This document shows positions 33,237 to 41,575 of a stretch of DNA of 64,000 bases, piece after piece. The number at the start of each line of letters is the position of its first letter. Position 1 is the first letter of the stretch. The stretch spans positions 13,016 through 77,015 of the forward strand of contig JAPKHC010000041.1 in NCBI GenBank assembly GCA_026647215.1, written 5' to 3'. Both the position numbers and the translations under genes were made by a program. The notes below the pieces were generated by a model that was given only the letters and a program-made list of their open reading frames with translations, ran no database searches and was not told where the DNA came from. This stretch comes from F1-120-MAGs118 sp013360535. GTDB taxonomy: Bacteria > Planctomycetota > UBA1135 > GCA-002686595.

Positions 33237-34835
33237 ATGGCGAGCATGCCCCTCCTGCCGTTCTTCGCGCTGTGCGCGCTCGTCCAATCCCCGCCGCCTT
33301 CGCCTCAGGGCCCCGGACCGCAAGGTGCGCCCGAGCCCAAGCGCGGCTTGCTCACCTCCACGGAACGCAGCGCCGGCGGTTGCACGCTCTACGGCCCGTT
33401 GCGCTCGACGTCGACGTACCTCGTCGACGCGCAAGGCAAGGTCGTGCACGAGTGGAAGAGCGACTCGACGCCCGGCCAGTCGGTGTACCTGTTGCCGAGC
33501 GGCAACTTGCTGCGCTGCGAGCGCGTCGACAACGAGGTCTTCTCCGGCGGCGGCCAAGGCGGGCGCGTGCGGGAGTACGACTGGGACAGCAAGGTCGTGT
33601 GGGAGTACGTGTGCGCCGACGACAAGAAGCTGCACCACCACGACGTCGAGCCGCTCCCCAACGGCAACGTGCTCGTGATCGCGTGGGAGCTCAAGAGCGA
33701 GGCGGAAGCGCTCGCCGCCGGCCGCAGTCCGCAGCTCTTGCACGCCAAGCAATTGTGGCCCGACATGGTGCTCGAGATCGAGCCCGTGCGGCCCGTCGGT
33801 GGCAAGGTCGTTTGGGAGTGGCACGCCTGGGATCACCTCGTGCAAGATCGCGACCCGAAGTTGCCGAACTACGGCGAAATCGCGGCGAATCCGCAGCGCA
33901 TCGACGTCAACATCTCGACGCTCGAGCCCGAGCCGACGCCCGCGGAGCTCAAGGAACTCGAGGAGCTGCGCAAGCTCGGCTACGTCGGCGACGACAAGCC
34001 CGCGCAGGGCGGCGACCGCGGCGGCCCTCCGGGACGCGGCGCCGACTGGTTCCACTGCAACGCGATCGACTACAACCCCGAGCTCGACATGCTCGTGCTC
34101 AGCTCGCGCGAGCTCTCGGAGCTGTGGTTCATCGACCACTCGACGACCACCGAGCAGGCGCGCGGCTCGAGCGGCGGACGCTGGGGCCGCGGCGGCGACT
34201 TGCTGTTCCGCTGGGGCAACCCGCGCTGGTCGAAGGCCGACGGCGAGCGCACGCTCTTCTGCCAGCACGACGCGCAGTGGATCGAAGCCGGCCTGCCGGG
34301 CGCGGGCCACATCCTCGTCTTCAACAATGGCGAGCGCGAAGTGCGCGAGTTCTCGACCGCCGACGAGCTCGCGCTGACCTTCACCAAGGAGAGCCTCGCC
34401 AAGCCCTACGCGAAGGACGGTGGCGTCGCGCCCAAGCTCGTCGCCTCGTTCCGCGCGCCCGAGTACTCGAGCCACATCTCCGGCGCCCAGCGCCTCCCCA
34501 ACGGCAACACGCTCGTGTGTTCCGGCGGCGCCGGCCGCGTGACCGAGTTCACTCCCGACTCCGCCGTCGCCTGGGACTTCCTCAACCCGATCGAAGGCAC
34601 CGCACCCATGGGCGGCCCCGGCGGTCGCCGCGGTCCTCCCGGCGGCGGCCCGCCCAACGGTGGCCCCCCGGGCGGCGGACGCCCCGGTGGCGACCGCCGC
34701 GGCCCTCCGGGTGGTGGCCCTCCCGGCGGCGGCCCCGGCGGTCCTGGTGACGCGCGCGCGATGTTCCGCGCCACACGCATCCCGCTCGACGACCCCCGCC
34801 TCTCCCGCCTCCAGCCCACCCCCTCCGGCGGCTGA
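33237..34835 (+). CDS. Arylsulfotransferase-like beta-propeller protein
   Basis: A 532-residue exported protein (signal peptide about residues 1-18; ATG 33246 is an alternative start). The beta-propeller of the ASST family is seen in repeated W/Y-x-H blocks: YLVDAQGKVVHEWKSDS, GQSVYLLPSGNLLRCERVD, DDKKLHHHDVEPLPNGNVLVIAWE, DWFHCNAIDYNPELDMLVLSSR and SSHISGAQRLPNGNTLVCSGGAG. Conserved His residues in HHHDV and HCNAID match those near the sulfotransfer site. About residues 458-505 are an unusual Gly/Pro/Arg-rich insert (GGPPGGG repeats) before a short C-terminal tail. It may move sulfate between phenolic groups, or be a related propeller of other function. Confidence 0.8.
   Translation: MASMPLLPFFALCALVQSPPPSPQGPGPQGAPEPKRGLLTSTERSAGGCTLYGPLRSTSTYLVDAQGKVVHEWKSDSTPGQSVYLLPSGNLLRCERVDNEVFSGGGQGGRVREYDWDSKVVWEYVCADDKKLHHHDVEPLPNGNVLVIAWELKSEAEALAAGRSPQLLHAKQLWPDMVLEIEPVRPVGGKVVWEWHAWDHLVQDRDPKLPNYGEIAANPQRIDVNISTLEPEPTPAELKELEELRKLGYVGDDKPAQGGDRGGPPGRGADWFHCNAIDYNPELDMLVLSSRELSELWFIDHSTTTEQARGSSGGRWGRGGDLLFRWGNPRWSKADGERTLFCQHDAQWIEAGLPGAGHILVFNNGEREVREFSTADELALTFTKESLAKPYAKDGGVAPKLVASFRAPEYSSHISGAQRLPNGNTLVCSGGAGRVTEFTPDSAVAWDFLNPIEGTAPMGGPGGRRGPPGGGPPNGGPPGGGRPGGDRRGPPGGGPPGGGPGGPGDARAMFRATRIPLDDPRLSRLQPTPSGG
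34611..34755 (+). repeat. Gly-Pro-coding short repeats within arylsulfotransferase-like gene
   Basis: This GC-rich tract repeats GGCGG-, CCTCCC- and GGTGG-type units that code for GGPPGGG and GGRR stretches. It is an in-frame expansion confined to one linker region of the protein and looks like slippage-prone low-complexity DNA. Confidence 0.7.
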
Positions 34836-34933
34836 CCCCACCTCTGCGCCGGACGAGTTCGGCCGCCCTCGCTCCTTGCGCAATCGGCGCAGACGCGAAT
34901 AGCCTCGCTCCGTCGTCCAGTGAAACTGGATCG

Positions 34934-36664
34934 TTGCAGCGAGATACCCGCAGGGTGGAGTCGAGCAAATTGCTGACGCGGAAATGGATCGGAACGGGCT
35001 TGGCGGCCGGCCTGTTGCTGCTGGGATTGATTCTGTTCGTGACCCGGAGCCACGCGCCGCAGGAATCGCCTCCACTTGCTCCGCAGGCCGAACTCGCGGA
35101 CGAACTCGCCACGCCGCCGTCGCCTGAGGAGCTCCCAGCGGAGCCGGAGCGGGTCGCAGTGGTCTCCGCGGAACCTGAAGAAGTGCCAGTCGAAGCGCCG
35201 CCGGCTCCACCGCCCTTCGCCGGCTGGGTGATCGAGGGGCGCGTTCGAGACGAGTCGGGCGCGAGCGTGATTGGAGCGCGGGTTTCGGCGCCTGCGCTCC
35301 CCGAGTCCCCGGTGCTCACGGACGGCGAAGGGCGCTTCGTGTTCGAGTTCCCGGAGTATGCCGCGGCCGCCCGGACGGAAAGCCTCGGTGTCCTCCACGC
35401 TTCCTTTCCCGCGACCACGGTCGCGGTTCGTCTCCCGCTCGACTTCGCTCGCAGCAGGAAGCACCACGTCGACATCGAGCTCAAATCCGGCATCAGCGTC
35501 GAGGTCACCGTGCTCGACAGGAGGTGGAAGCCTGTGGAAGGGGCCACCGTCGTGATGCGGGAGCAGGCCGGCGACGGCGCGATCATCTCGAATCGGTTTC
35601 GAGACGAGCGAGCTATTCGCGGGTATCTGGACCGCCTGCTGCTCAAGGCGATGGCTTGCGCGACGGCAGTCACGGACGAGCGCGGAGTCGCGCAGGTGGT
35701 GGCCCGAGCTGGAGCGCACTTCGTGATGACCTGGAAGCCGGGCTTCATGTGCGTTCGCGACATCGAGACGGTGTGGCGAGTCACGGCCGAAGAGCGCCTC
35801 TTCACCTACGTCCTCGACGATGGTTGCGGTCTGACCGGGCGAATCAAGGACGAGAACGGCCACGAAGCTCCCGGAGTTCTCATCTCTGCCTATACGTTGG
35901 ACCCGGTGAAACACTCGCTGGCGGCGAGCGCGCAGTCGCAAGCCGATGGGGAGTTCGAGCTGAGCGGGCTGGGCTGCGAAGCGACTCGTGCCAGCGTCGC
36001 GCTCTACCACGAGCACCTCGGTAGCTGGTTCGGCAGGATCGAAATGCCCTCTCCGCACGTGGAAATCACGCTGCAGTCGAATCGACGGTTCGCACTGTCG
36101 ATCGTGAGCGCGGAGGAGCACGTGCGCTGGTCCGGCAACTTGTCGGTGGACTACATGGACATCGAACGGAATGCGGCCTCCGCAGCGGGCGGCACCCCAC
36201 GGTTGTTCAACTTCGAGGTCGTCGATGGACACCTGAGCTTGTCGGTGCCGGTCTACGTGACAGCCGTGAGGCTCAAGAGCCCGGGGTGGGATCCCGTCGA
36301 GCTGCAGATCGCCGATCTTCCGAAGGTTCAGGACGCGACCGTGGCCGTCGAGCTGCGCCGCGAGCGCCGCTTCGAGGTGTTGGTCGTGGACGCCGCAACG
36401 GGGCGAACGATCTCCAATTGTGACGTGGATGGCCTGAGCCTCGAGGTGGCCGCTGATGGCAGGTCGTCGACGGCTCGCTTTCGTGCGGTGCCCACGATCC
36501 AAGGTGAAGACACGGTCTTCCATTTCGTGTCGGGAGGGATCCGCAAGGGCATGGAGATTCGGATTCAGGTCAGTGCTCTCGGGAAAAAACGACACGACGT
36601 CGCGTACAAGACGCCGGGCATCGATCCTCCCGAGCGTGTCGTGGTCGAGCTGGAAGACCTTTGA
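34934..36664 (+). CDS. Single-pass membrane protein with carboxypeptidase-regulatory-like domains
   Basis: A protein of about 576 residues. The start is uncertain: TTG 34934 gives the longest frame, with GTG 34955 and a TTG near 34973 behind a GGTGGAG also possible. One membrane helix (IGTGLAAGLLLLGLILFV, about residues 19-37) is followed by an acidic Pro/Glu/Ala linker (about 40-95). The rest is a series of beta-sandwich repeats of carboxypeptidase-regulatory type, such as IEGRVRDESGASVIGARVSAPA, GLTGRIKDENGHEAPGVLISAYT and ISVEVTVLDRRWKPVEGATVVM. Architecture matches the 647-residue protein at 58809-60752. Function unknown, probably surface or periplasmic binding. Confidence 0.78.
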   Translation: MQRDTRRVESSKLLTRKWIGTGLAAGLLLLGLILFVTRSHAPQESPPLAPQAELADELATPPSPEELPAEPERVAVVSAEPEEVPVEAPPAPPPFAGWVIEGRVRDESGASVIGARVSAPALPESPVLTDGEGRFVFEFPEYAAAARTESLGVLHASFPATTVAVRLPLDFARSRKHHVDIELKSGISVEVTVLDRRWKPVEGATVVMREQAGDGAIISNRFRDERAIRGYLDRLLLKAMACATAVTDERGVAQVVARAGAHFVMTWKPGFMCVRDIETVWRVTAEERLFTYVLDDGCGLTGRIKDENGHEAPGVLISAYTLDPVKHSLAASAQSQADGEFELSGLGCEATRASVALYHEHLGSWFGRIEMPSPHVEITLQSNRRFALSIVSAEEHVRWSGNLSVDYMDIERNAASAAGGTPRLFNFEVVDGHLSLSVPVYVTAVRLKSPGWDPVELQIADLPKVQDATVAVELRRERRFEVLVVDAATGRTISNCDVDGLSLEVAADGRSSTARFRAVPTIQGEDTVFHFVSGGIRKGMEIRIQVSALGKKRHDVAYKTPGIDPPERVVVELEDL

Positions 36665-36705
36665 GAACGCACGCGTTCCATCCACAGCTCCCGCGACAGA
36701 ACGAC

Positions 36706-36738
36706 AGCGGCCGCGTCCCGGTGAGGGGCGCGGCCGCT
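36706..36738. terminator. Hairpin between convergent genes
   Basis: A perfect 10-bp stem AGCGGCCGCG/CGCGGCCGCT with a 13-base loop lies between the end of the gene at 34934-36664 and the end of the pdxR-like gene. It could terminate transcription from both sides. No T-run follows on either strand. Confidence 0.5.
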
Positions 36739-36762
36739 GGGCTTGGGGGCGCGGAGGTCGAG

Positions 36763-38163
36763 CTAGACGAGCGCCGGGGCGTCGCTGGGGACGGAGCGCA
36801 GCGTCGAGGCGATGGCGTGCAGGCCCCGTTCGAGCTCGACGCGCGTGCGCGGGGTCGAGAGGCAGACGCGGACGGCGTGCGGGGCGGCGCCGCGGCCGAC
36901 GACGAAGGCTTCAGAGCTCGAGATCGCGGCGCCGGCGGCGCGGGCGCGGGCGACGAAGTCGTTGGCGCGCCAGGGTTCCGGCAGCGGGAGCCACAGGTGG
37001 CAGCCGTCGCGGCGCGAGGGGGTCTCGATCGGGCCGAGGATGCGGCGCGCGATGTCTTGGCGGGCCTTGGCCTCGGCACGCTTCTCGACGACGCAGCGGG
37101 CGGCGACGCCGCTCTCGATCCAGCGGGCGCCGATCTCGGTGATCAGGGGCGCGGCGGTCCAGCCGATGGCGGTGACGCTGGCGACGGCGCGCTCGAGCAC
37201 GTCGGTCGGGTCGGTCGGCGGCAGGAAGAAGCCGACGCGCAGGCCCGAGGTGACGCTCTTGGAGAGGCTCGTGAAGTAGTAGGTGCGTTCGGGCGCGAGC
37301 GCCGCGAGGGTCGGGATGTTCTCGGCGTCGACGAAGCCGTAGGTGTCGTCCTCGACCAGCGCGACGTCGTGGCGGCGCGCGATCTCGACGATGGCCTCGC
37401 GGCGCGCGAGCGGCATGGTGACCGCGGTCGGGTTCTGCGAGGTCGGCTGGATGTAGAGCGCGCGGACTTCCTTGCTCTCGCAAGCGGCCTCGAAGGACTC
37501 GGGCACGAGGCCTTCGTCGTCGATGGCGACCGGCTGCAGGCGCTGGCCGAGCAGGCGCGTCAGCGGCTTGAGGCCGGTGTAGGTGAGCGCCTCGGCGAGG
37601 ATGACATCGCCGGGCTGGGCGCAGGTCGCGAGCGCGACGGCGAGCGCGTGCTGGGCGCCACCGGCGACGATGATGCGGTCGGGATCGGCGGTGATGCCGC
37701 GAAGGCCGAGCCACTTGGCGCCGGCGGCGCGGTGGGAGGGCAGGCCCTGGAGGTGGTAGCCCGTGAACAGGCCGTCGGTCTCGAGCTTCTGGGCGATGTC
37801 GCGCAGGAGCGCCGCACGCTCGGCCTGGCTCGGTCCCCCGGCGGGCAGGTTGAAGGCGAGGTCGACCAGGCCCTCGGGCACGCTCTCAGGGGGAGGCGTC
37901 GTCAGCATGCCGCGGGCGGCCGGGTGGCGGACGAAGCTCCCGCGGCCGACCTCGCCGTCGATCAGGCCCCGGCGGGCGGCCTCGGCGTAGGCGCGCGTGA
38001 TCGTGCCGACGTTGACCTGCAGGGTGCGGGCGAGCTCCCGGTGCGTGGGGAGCCGCGTCCCGGGCGGCAGGACACCGGTTTCGATGTCCCGGTAGAGGGC
38101 CGTGGCGATCGTGACATACAGCGGTTCGTCGCTGCGGGTGAGTTCGGGCTTCCAGCTTGTCAT
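36763..38163 (-). CDS. pdxR: MocR-type GntR regulator with aminotransferase domain, PdxR-like
   Basis: A 466-residue fusion starting at ATG 38163. Residues about 10-80 form a GntR winged helix (YVTIATALYRDIETGVLPPGTRLPTHRELARTLQVNVGTITRAY). Residues about 110-466 form a class I aminotransferase-like fold with the PLP Lys in YFTSLSKSVTSGLRVGFF (about residue 300). Such MocR regulators bind PLP and control vitamin B6 genes. The gene is divergent from pdxS-pdxT, 117 bases away, which is the typical PdxR arrangement in actinobacteria and other groups. It probably activates pdxST when PLP is low. Symbol assigned from context. Confidence 0.87.
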   Translation of the reverse strand: MTSWKPELTRSDEPLYVTIATALYRDIETGVLPPGTRLPTHRELARTLQVNVGTITRAYAEAARRGLIDGEVGRGSFVRHPAARGMLTTPPPESVPEGLVDLAFNLPAGGPSQAERAALLRDIAQKLETDGLFTGYHLQGLPSHRAAGAKWLGLRGITADPDRIIVAGGAQHALAVALATCAQPGDVILAEALTYTGLKPLTRLLGQRLQPVAIDDEGLVPESFEAACESKEVRALYIQPTSQNPTAVTMPLARREAIVEIARRHDVALVEDDTYGFVDAENIPTLAALAPERTYYFTSLSKSVTSGLRVGFFLPPTDPTDVLERAVASVTAIGWTAAPLITEIGARWIESGVAARCVVEKRAEAKARQDIARRILGPIETPSRRDGCHLWLPLPEPWRANDFVARARAAGAAISSSEAFVVGRGAAPHAVRVCLSTPRTRVELERGLHAIASTLRSVPSDAPALV

Positions 38164-38280
38164 GGTTACATCTCGCTTGTTGCGCGCCACAAGTTACCAC
38201 CTAGGATCGCACAAGTCGGCCACATGGCTCGATTGTCACGCTATTCATACAGAATTGTCCGGTCCAGAACGGAGACAGGC
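38164..38280. promoter_or_regulatory. pdxR-pdxS divergent control region with repeated ACAAGT
   Basis: This 117-bp region contains CTTGT (38176-38180) facing ACAAG (38189-38193) across 8 bases, and a second ACAAGT (38211-38216) 22 bases after the first (38189-38194), a two-helical-turn spacing. GTTAC also occurs twice (38165-38169 and 38193-38197). Direct plus inverted repeats of this kind are usual for MocR/PdxR operators. It is also AT-richer than the surroundings. No -35/-10 pair was assigned with confidence. Confidence 0.5.
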
Positions 38281-39174
38281 ATGGAAGCACGCGCCACGCA
38301 GTCAGGGGACGAAGTCAAGGTCGGGTTGGCCCGGATGCTCGCCGGGGGCGTCATCATGGACGTCACCGACGCCGAGCAGGCCCGCATCGCGGAGGCGGCG
38401 GGGGCCTCGGCGGTCATGGCGCTCGAGCGTGTGCCGAGCGACATCCGCAAGGAAGGCGGCGTCGCCCGCATGGCGGCGATCGAGAAGGTGCTCGAGATCC
38501 AGCGGGTCGTCACGATCCCGGTCATGGCCAAGGCCCGCATCGGGCACTTTGTCGAGGCGCGCGTGCTGCAGGAGCTGGGCGTCGACTTCATCGACGAGAG
38601 CGAGGTCCTGACGCCGGCCGACAGTGAGCACCACATCGAGAAGCGCCAGTTCAAGGTGCCGTTCGTGTGTGGCGCGACGTGCCTCGCGGAAGCGCTCCGC
38701 CGCATCGGCGAAGGCGCCGCGATGATCCGCACCAAGGGTGAGGCGGGCACCGGCGACATCGTCGAGGCCGTGCGCCACCTGCGCCTCGTGCAGCGCGAGC
38801 TGCGCGCCGTCGTGCAGGCGCCGCGCGAGGAGCTGATGGCGATGGCGAAGGAGCTGCGCGCGCCGTACGAGCAAGTCTTGCGCGTGCACGAGCTCGGCCG
38901 CCTCCCCGTGCCGAACTTCGCGGCCGGTGGCGTCGCGACTCCGGCCGACGCGGCGCTGGTGATGGCGCTCGGCGCCGAGGCGGTGTTCGTCGGCTCCGGC
39001 ATCTTCAAGTCGGACGACCCGGCGCGAACGGCGGCGGCGATCGTCAAGGCGACCGCGCGCTGGAGCGAGCCGGGCATCGTGGCCGAGGCCTGCCGCGAGG
39101 CGGGCGCGCCGATGCGCGGCCTGCAGGCGGCGTCGATCGGTGCGGAAGAGCGGCTCGCGACGCGAGGCTGGTGA
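38281..39174 (+). CDS. pdxS: Pyridoxal 5'-phosphate synthase, synthase subunit PdxS
   Basis: A 297-residue TIM-barrel enzyme that condenses ribose-5-phosphate, glyceraldehyde-3-phosphate and ammonia to PLP. Near-complete conservation of the family is visible: KVGLARMLAGGVIMDVTDAEQARIAEAAGA, ALERVPSDIRKEGGVARM, PVMAKARIGHFVEARVLQ, DESEVLTPAD, FVCGATCLAEALRRIGEGAAMIRTKGEAGTG, and near the end NFAAGGVATPADAALVMALGAEAVFVGSGIF. The start ATG 38281 is preceded by GGAG at -9. It overlaps pdxT (TGATG), and both form the DXP-independent B6 pathway. Substrates come from the pentose-phosphate enzymes, including the nearby transketolase and RpiB. Confidence 0.98.
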   Translation: MEARATQSGDEVKVGLARMLAGGVIMDVTDAEQARIAEAAGASAVMALERVPSDIRKEGGVARMAAIEKVLEIQRVVTIPVMAKARIGHFVEARVLQELGVDFIDESEVLTPADSEHHIEKRQFKVPFVCGATCLAEALRRIGEGAAMIRTKGEAGTGDIVEAVRHLRLVQRELRAVVQAPREELMAMAKELRAPYEQVLRVHELGRLPVPNFAAGGVATPADAALVMALGAEAVFVGSGIFKSDDPARTAAAIVKATARWSEPGIVAEACREAGAPMRGLQAASIGAEERLATRGW

Positions 39175-39755
39175 TGCAGGCGGGCGTGCTCGCGCTGCAA
39201 GGCGGTTTCGAGCCGCACGTCGCGATGCTCGCGCGCCTGGGAGTCCGGGCGCGCGAGGTCCGCAGCGTCGAGGCGTTGCGCGAGGTCACGCACCTGGTGC
39301 TGCCCGGCGGCGAGTCGACGACGCTGCACCACTTGCTGGGCTTGTTCGGGATGTGGGACGAGCTTCGTGAGCGCCACCACGCGGGCAAGCTCGCGCTGTT
39401 CGGCACTTGCGCGGGAGCGATCCTGCTCGGGCGCGGCGATGGCGAGCGCCCGCCGCGCCTCGAGCTGCTCGACGCCGTGCTCGCGCGCAACGCCTACGGG
39501 CGCCAGGTCGACTCGTTCACGCGCGAGCTCGACGTGCTGGGGCAGCCGATGGCCTGCACGTTCATCCGCGCGCCGCGAATCGTGTCGGTCGGGCCCGACG
39601 TGCGCGTGCTGGCGCGCCTCGGTGACGATCCGGTGCTCGTCGAGGCGAAGGGCGTGCTCGCGGCGACCTTCCACCCCGAACTCGGGCACGACCCGCGCGT
39701 GCACGAGCGTTTCCTCGCGCTCGAAACCGCTCAGTTGTCGACGCAGACGCCGTAG
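39174..39755 (+). CDS. pdxT: Glutaminase subunit of PLP synthase, PdxT
   Basis: A 193-residue class I glutamine amidotransferase that supplies ammonia to PdxS. The triad is C79 in FGTCAGAI and H167-x-E169 in TFHPELGHD, and the family motifs VLALQGGFEPHVAML and VLPGGESTT are present. ATG 39174 overlaps the pdxS stop codon by one base, so translation is coupled. A GTG three bases upstream is an alternative start. The stop lies inside the convergent GDDxY-protein gene, with 25 bases of overlap. Confidence 0.97.
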   Translation: MQAGVLALQGGFEPHVAMLARLGVRAREVRSVEALREVTHLVLPGGESTTLHHLLGLFGMWDELRERHHAGKLALFGTCAGAILLGRGDGERPPRLELLDAVLARNAYGRQVDSFTRELDVLGQPMACTFIRAPRIVSVGPDVRVLARLGDDPVLVEAKGVLAATFHPELGHDPRVHERFLALETAQLSTQTP

Positions 39756-41575
39756 GAACGTGTCGCGGCCGTCGCGGGCGCGTCCACCGGCGAAGTCACG
39801 CTCGTCGCGCCGTTCGTGCGCGCCGTCGAGTACGTGTCGTCGTCGCCGCCGCGGTCGAGCAGCGCGCTGAAGGACAGCACGTGATCGCGCTCGAAGTGGT
39901 AGTCGTTCGCGCCACTCTGGCCTTGCGCGTCGGGTGAGTCGTAACGATCGACACCGTCGAGATCGACGAGCACGCCGAGCGCCTGCTGCGCCGCGGCGCC
40001 TTGGCCGAGGCCGAAGCCGGTGTAGTGATCGTTGCCGGAACGGTCGACGAGCCACGCGACGCTCTGGTCCCAAGCTCCGCCTTGGAACGCGACCTGCTTG
40101 CACGTGTAGCGGTCGTCGCCGGAGCCATCGACGAGGATGCCGGCCGCCTGGTGCGCGCTCGCGCCTTGCACGTACCGCTGGCCGACGTAGTCGTCGGAGC
40201 CACGCTCGTCGTGCAGGACCCCGAGGCCGAAGAAGTAGCCGCAGCCCTGCGCGAACTCGCCCGCGTCGTAGCGGTCGTCGCCCGCGAGGTCGAACAGCGC
40301 GCCCGTGCCGCCCGCGGCGCGGCTCCGCAGGCCATAGCCAAAACCCTGCGAAAACGCGGCAAAAGCGTCGGGAGTGCCGTACACGCTCGCGAACGAGGGG
40401 CCATTCGAGGTGTAGCGGTCGTCGCCGGTCGCGTCGACGACCAGCCCGAGCCCACGCGGACCGCCGACACCTTGGGAGAGCTTCTCGCCGACGTAACGGT
40501 CGGCACCGGCGAGGTCGACGAGCACTCCCGCGCCCCAGTAGCCGACGCCCTGCGCGAAGCCGCTCGTCGCGCTCGTGCTCGAGTACGTGTCGTCACCCGC
40601 GCGGTCGAGCACGAGCCCGATTCCGAACAAGCCGCAGGCCTGCGCGAAGCAGCGTTGCGTGACGTACTGGTCGTCGCCCGCACGATCGTCGACGAGCGCG
40701 GTGCCGAACAGCGCGACGCCGGGACCGCTGAAGTCGCAGCTCGATTCGTAGCGGTCGGCGCCGGCGAGGTCGAACACGAGCTGCTCGCTGCCGCCAAAGG
40801 TCTCGTTCCACTCGTAGCGGTCGTCGCCGCCGAGCTCGAGCACGCGCGCGACATGGGTCATGACGTACTTGTTCGCGCCCGGGCCGCCGACGAGCCACAG
40901 CAAGCCATCGTGCTCCGCCGCTGCGAGGATCTCACCGGTCGTGGCCCGCTCGACACGCTCGCGCAGCGCTTGGGGAATGCCTCTCGGCAGCTCGACGAGC
41001 TCACGTTCGGCGTCGGAAGCGTGCGCGAGCCGCGTGGTGGAAGCGCTGAGCGCGCGCGAGGCGAGCGCGGGGCCAGCGGCGAGGAACTCGAGCTCGCGCG
41101 CGAGGTTCTTGCCCGTGAGCGTCACCGAATCGCGGTGCTGGCGGATGACCCCGACCGCGAGGTCGCGCCAGCGAACGGCCTCCTCGCGCGCCAGCGCCAC
41201 GACGTTGCCACCGGCAGTCGCTTGGCCGTCCACCGCGAACTGCGCGAGCGCGGCCCATGCGCCAGGTTCCGGCGTCGCGGTGGCGGCGCGCACGCGCTCC
41301 GCGAGCGAAGACGCGACCGCATCGAGCGACAGCGGCCGCCGCAGCGCGTTCGCTACGAGCGGCGACAGATCGTGACCGGGCGCGGCCTGCACGATGCCCG
41401 CGAGATAGGGGAGCAACCGCTCGAGCCCGCCCTCGGCCTTCGTGATGCCGTTCGCGCTTGCCGCTGCGAGCAGGTCGCGCTCGAACTCACCTTCCGGCGG
41501 AGCGACGTTCGTGTGCGGGGCTTCCTGCGCGACCGCGAGGCTCGCCACGAACGCGAGAGCGAGCATCGCCCTCAT
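39731..41575 (-). CDS. Exported repeat protein with GDDxY beta-repeats
   Basis: A 614-residue protein with a Sec signal (MRAMLALAFVASLAVAQEA). Residues about 25-265 are helical. From about residue 270 to 600 it consists of about ten 30-45-residue repeats with the pattern G-x-G-x-L-(V/L)-D-x-(A/S)-G-(D/A)-D-x-Y, e.g. VLELGGDDRYEWN, LVFDLAGADRYESS, LVDDRAGDDQYVTQ, LVLDRAGDDTYSST, VLVDLAGADRYVGE and ILVDGSGDDRYTCK, often preceded by QG-x-G. This recalls a beta-solenoid or calcium-binding turn, but it is not the RTX nonapeptide. The start overlaps the stop of the upstream S9 peptidase by ATGA, so they are coupled. Function unknown. Confidence 0.75.
   Translation of the reverse strand: MRAMLALAFVASLAVAQEAPHTNVAPPEGEFERDLLAAASANGITKAEGGLERLLPYLAGIVQAAPGHDLSPLVANALRRPLSLDAVASSLAERVRAATATPEPGAWAALAQFAVDGQATAGGNVVALAREEAVRWRDLAVGVIRQHRDSVTLTGKNLARELEFLAAGPALASRALSASTTRLAHASDAERELVELPRGIPQALRERVERATTGEILAAAEHDGLLWLVGGPGANKYVMTHVARVLELGGDDRYEWNETFGGSEQLVFDLAGADRYESSCDFSGPGVALFGTALVDDRAGDDQYVTQRCFAQACGLFGIGLVLDRAGDDTYSSTSATSGFAQGVGYWGAGVLVDLAGADRYVGEKLSQGVGGPRGLGLVVDATGDDRYTSNGPSFASVYGTPDAFAAFSQGFGYGLRSRAAGGTGALFDLAGDDRYDAGEFAQGCGYFFGLGVLHDERGSDDYVGQRYVQGASAHQAAGILVDGSGDDRYTCKQVAFQGGAWDQSVAWLVDRSGNDHYTGFGLGQGAAAQQALGVLVDLDGVDRYDSPDAQGQSGANDYHFERDHVLSFSALLDRGGDDDTYSTARTNGATSVTSPVDAPATAATRSYGVCVDN

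Noticed and set aside
39731..41575. RTX toxin-like protein as cargo of the type I secretion operon
   Set aside because: The repeats are GDDxY, not the GGxGxDxUx nonapeptide, and the protein has a Sec signal peptide, so it does not fit type I export.
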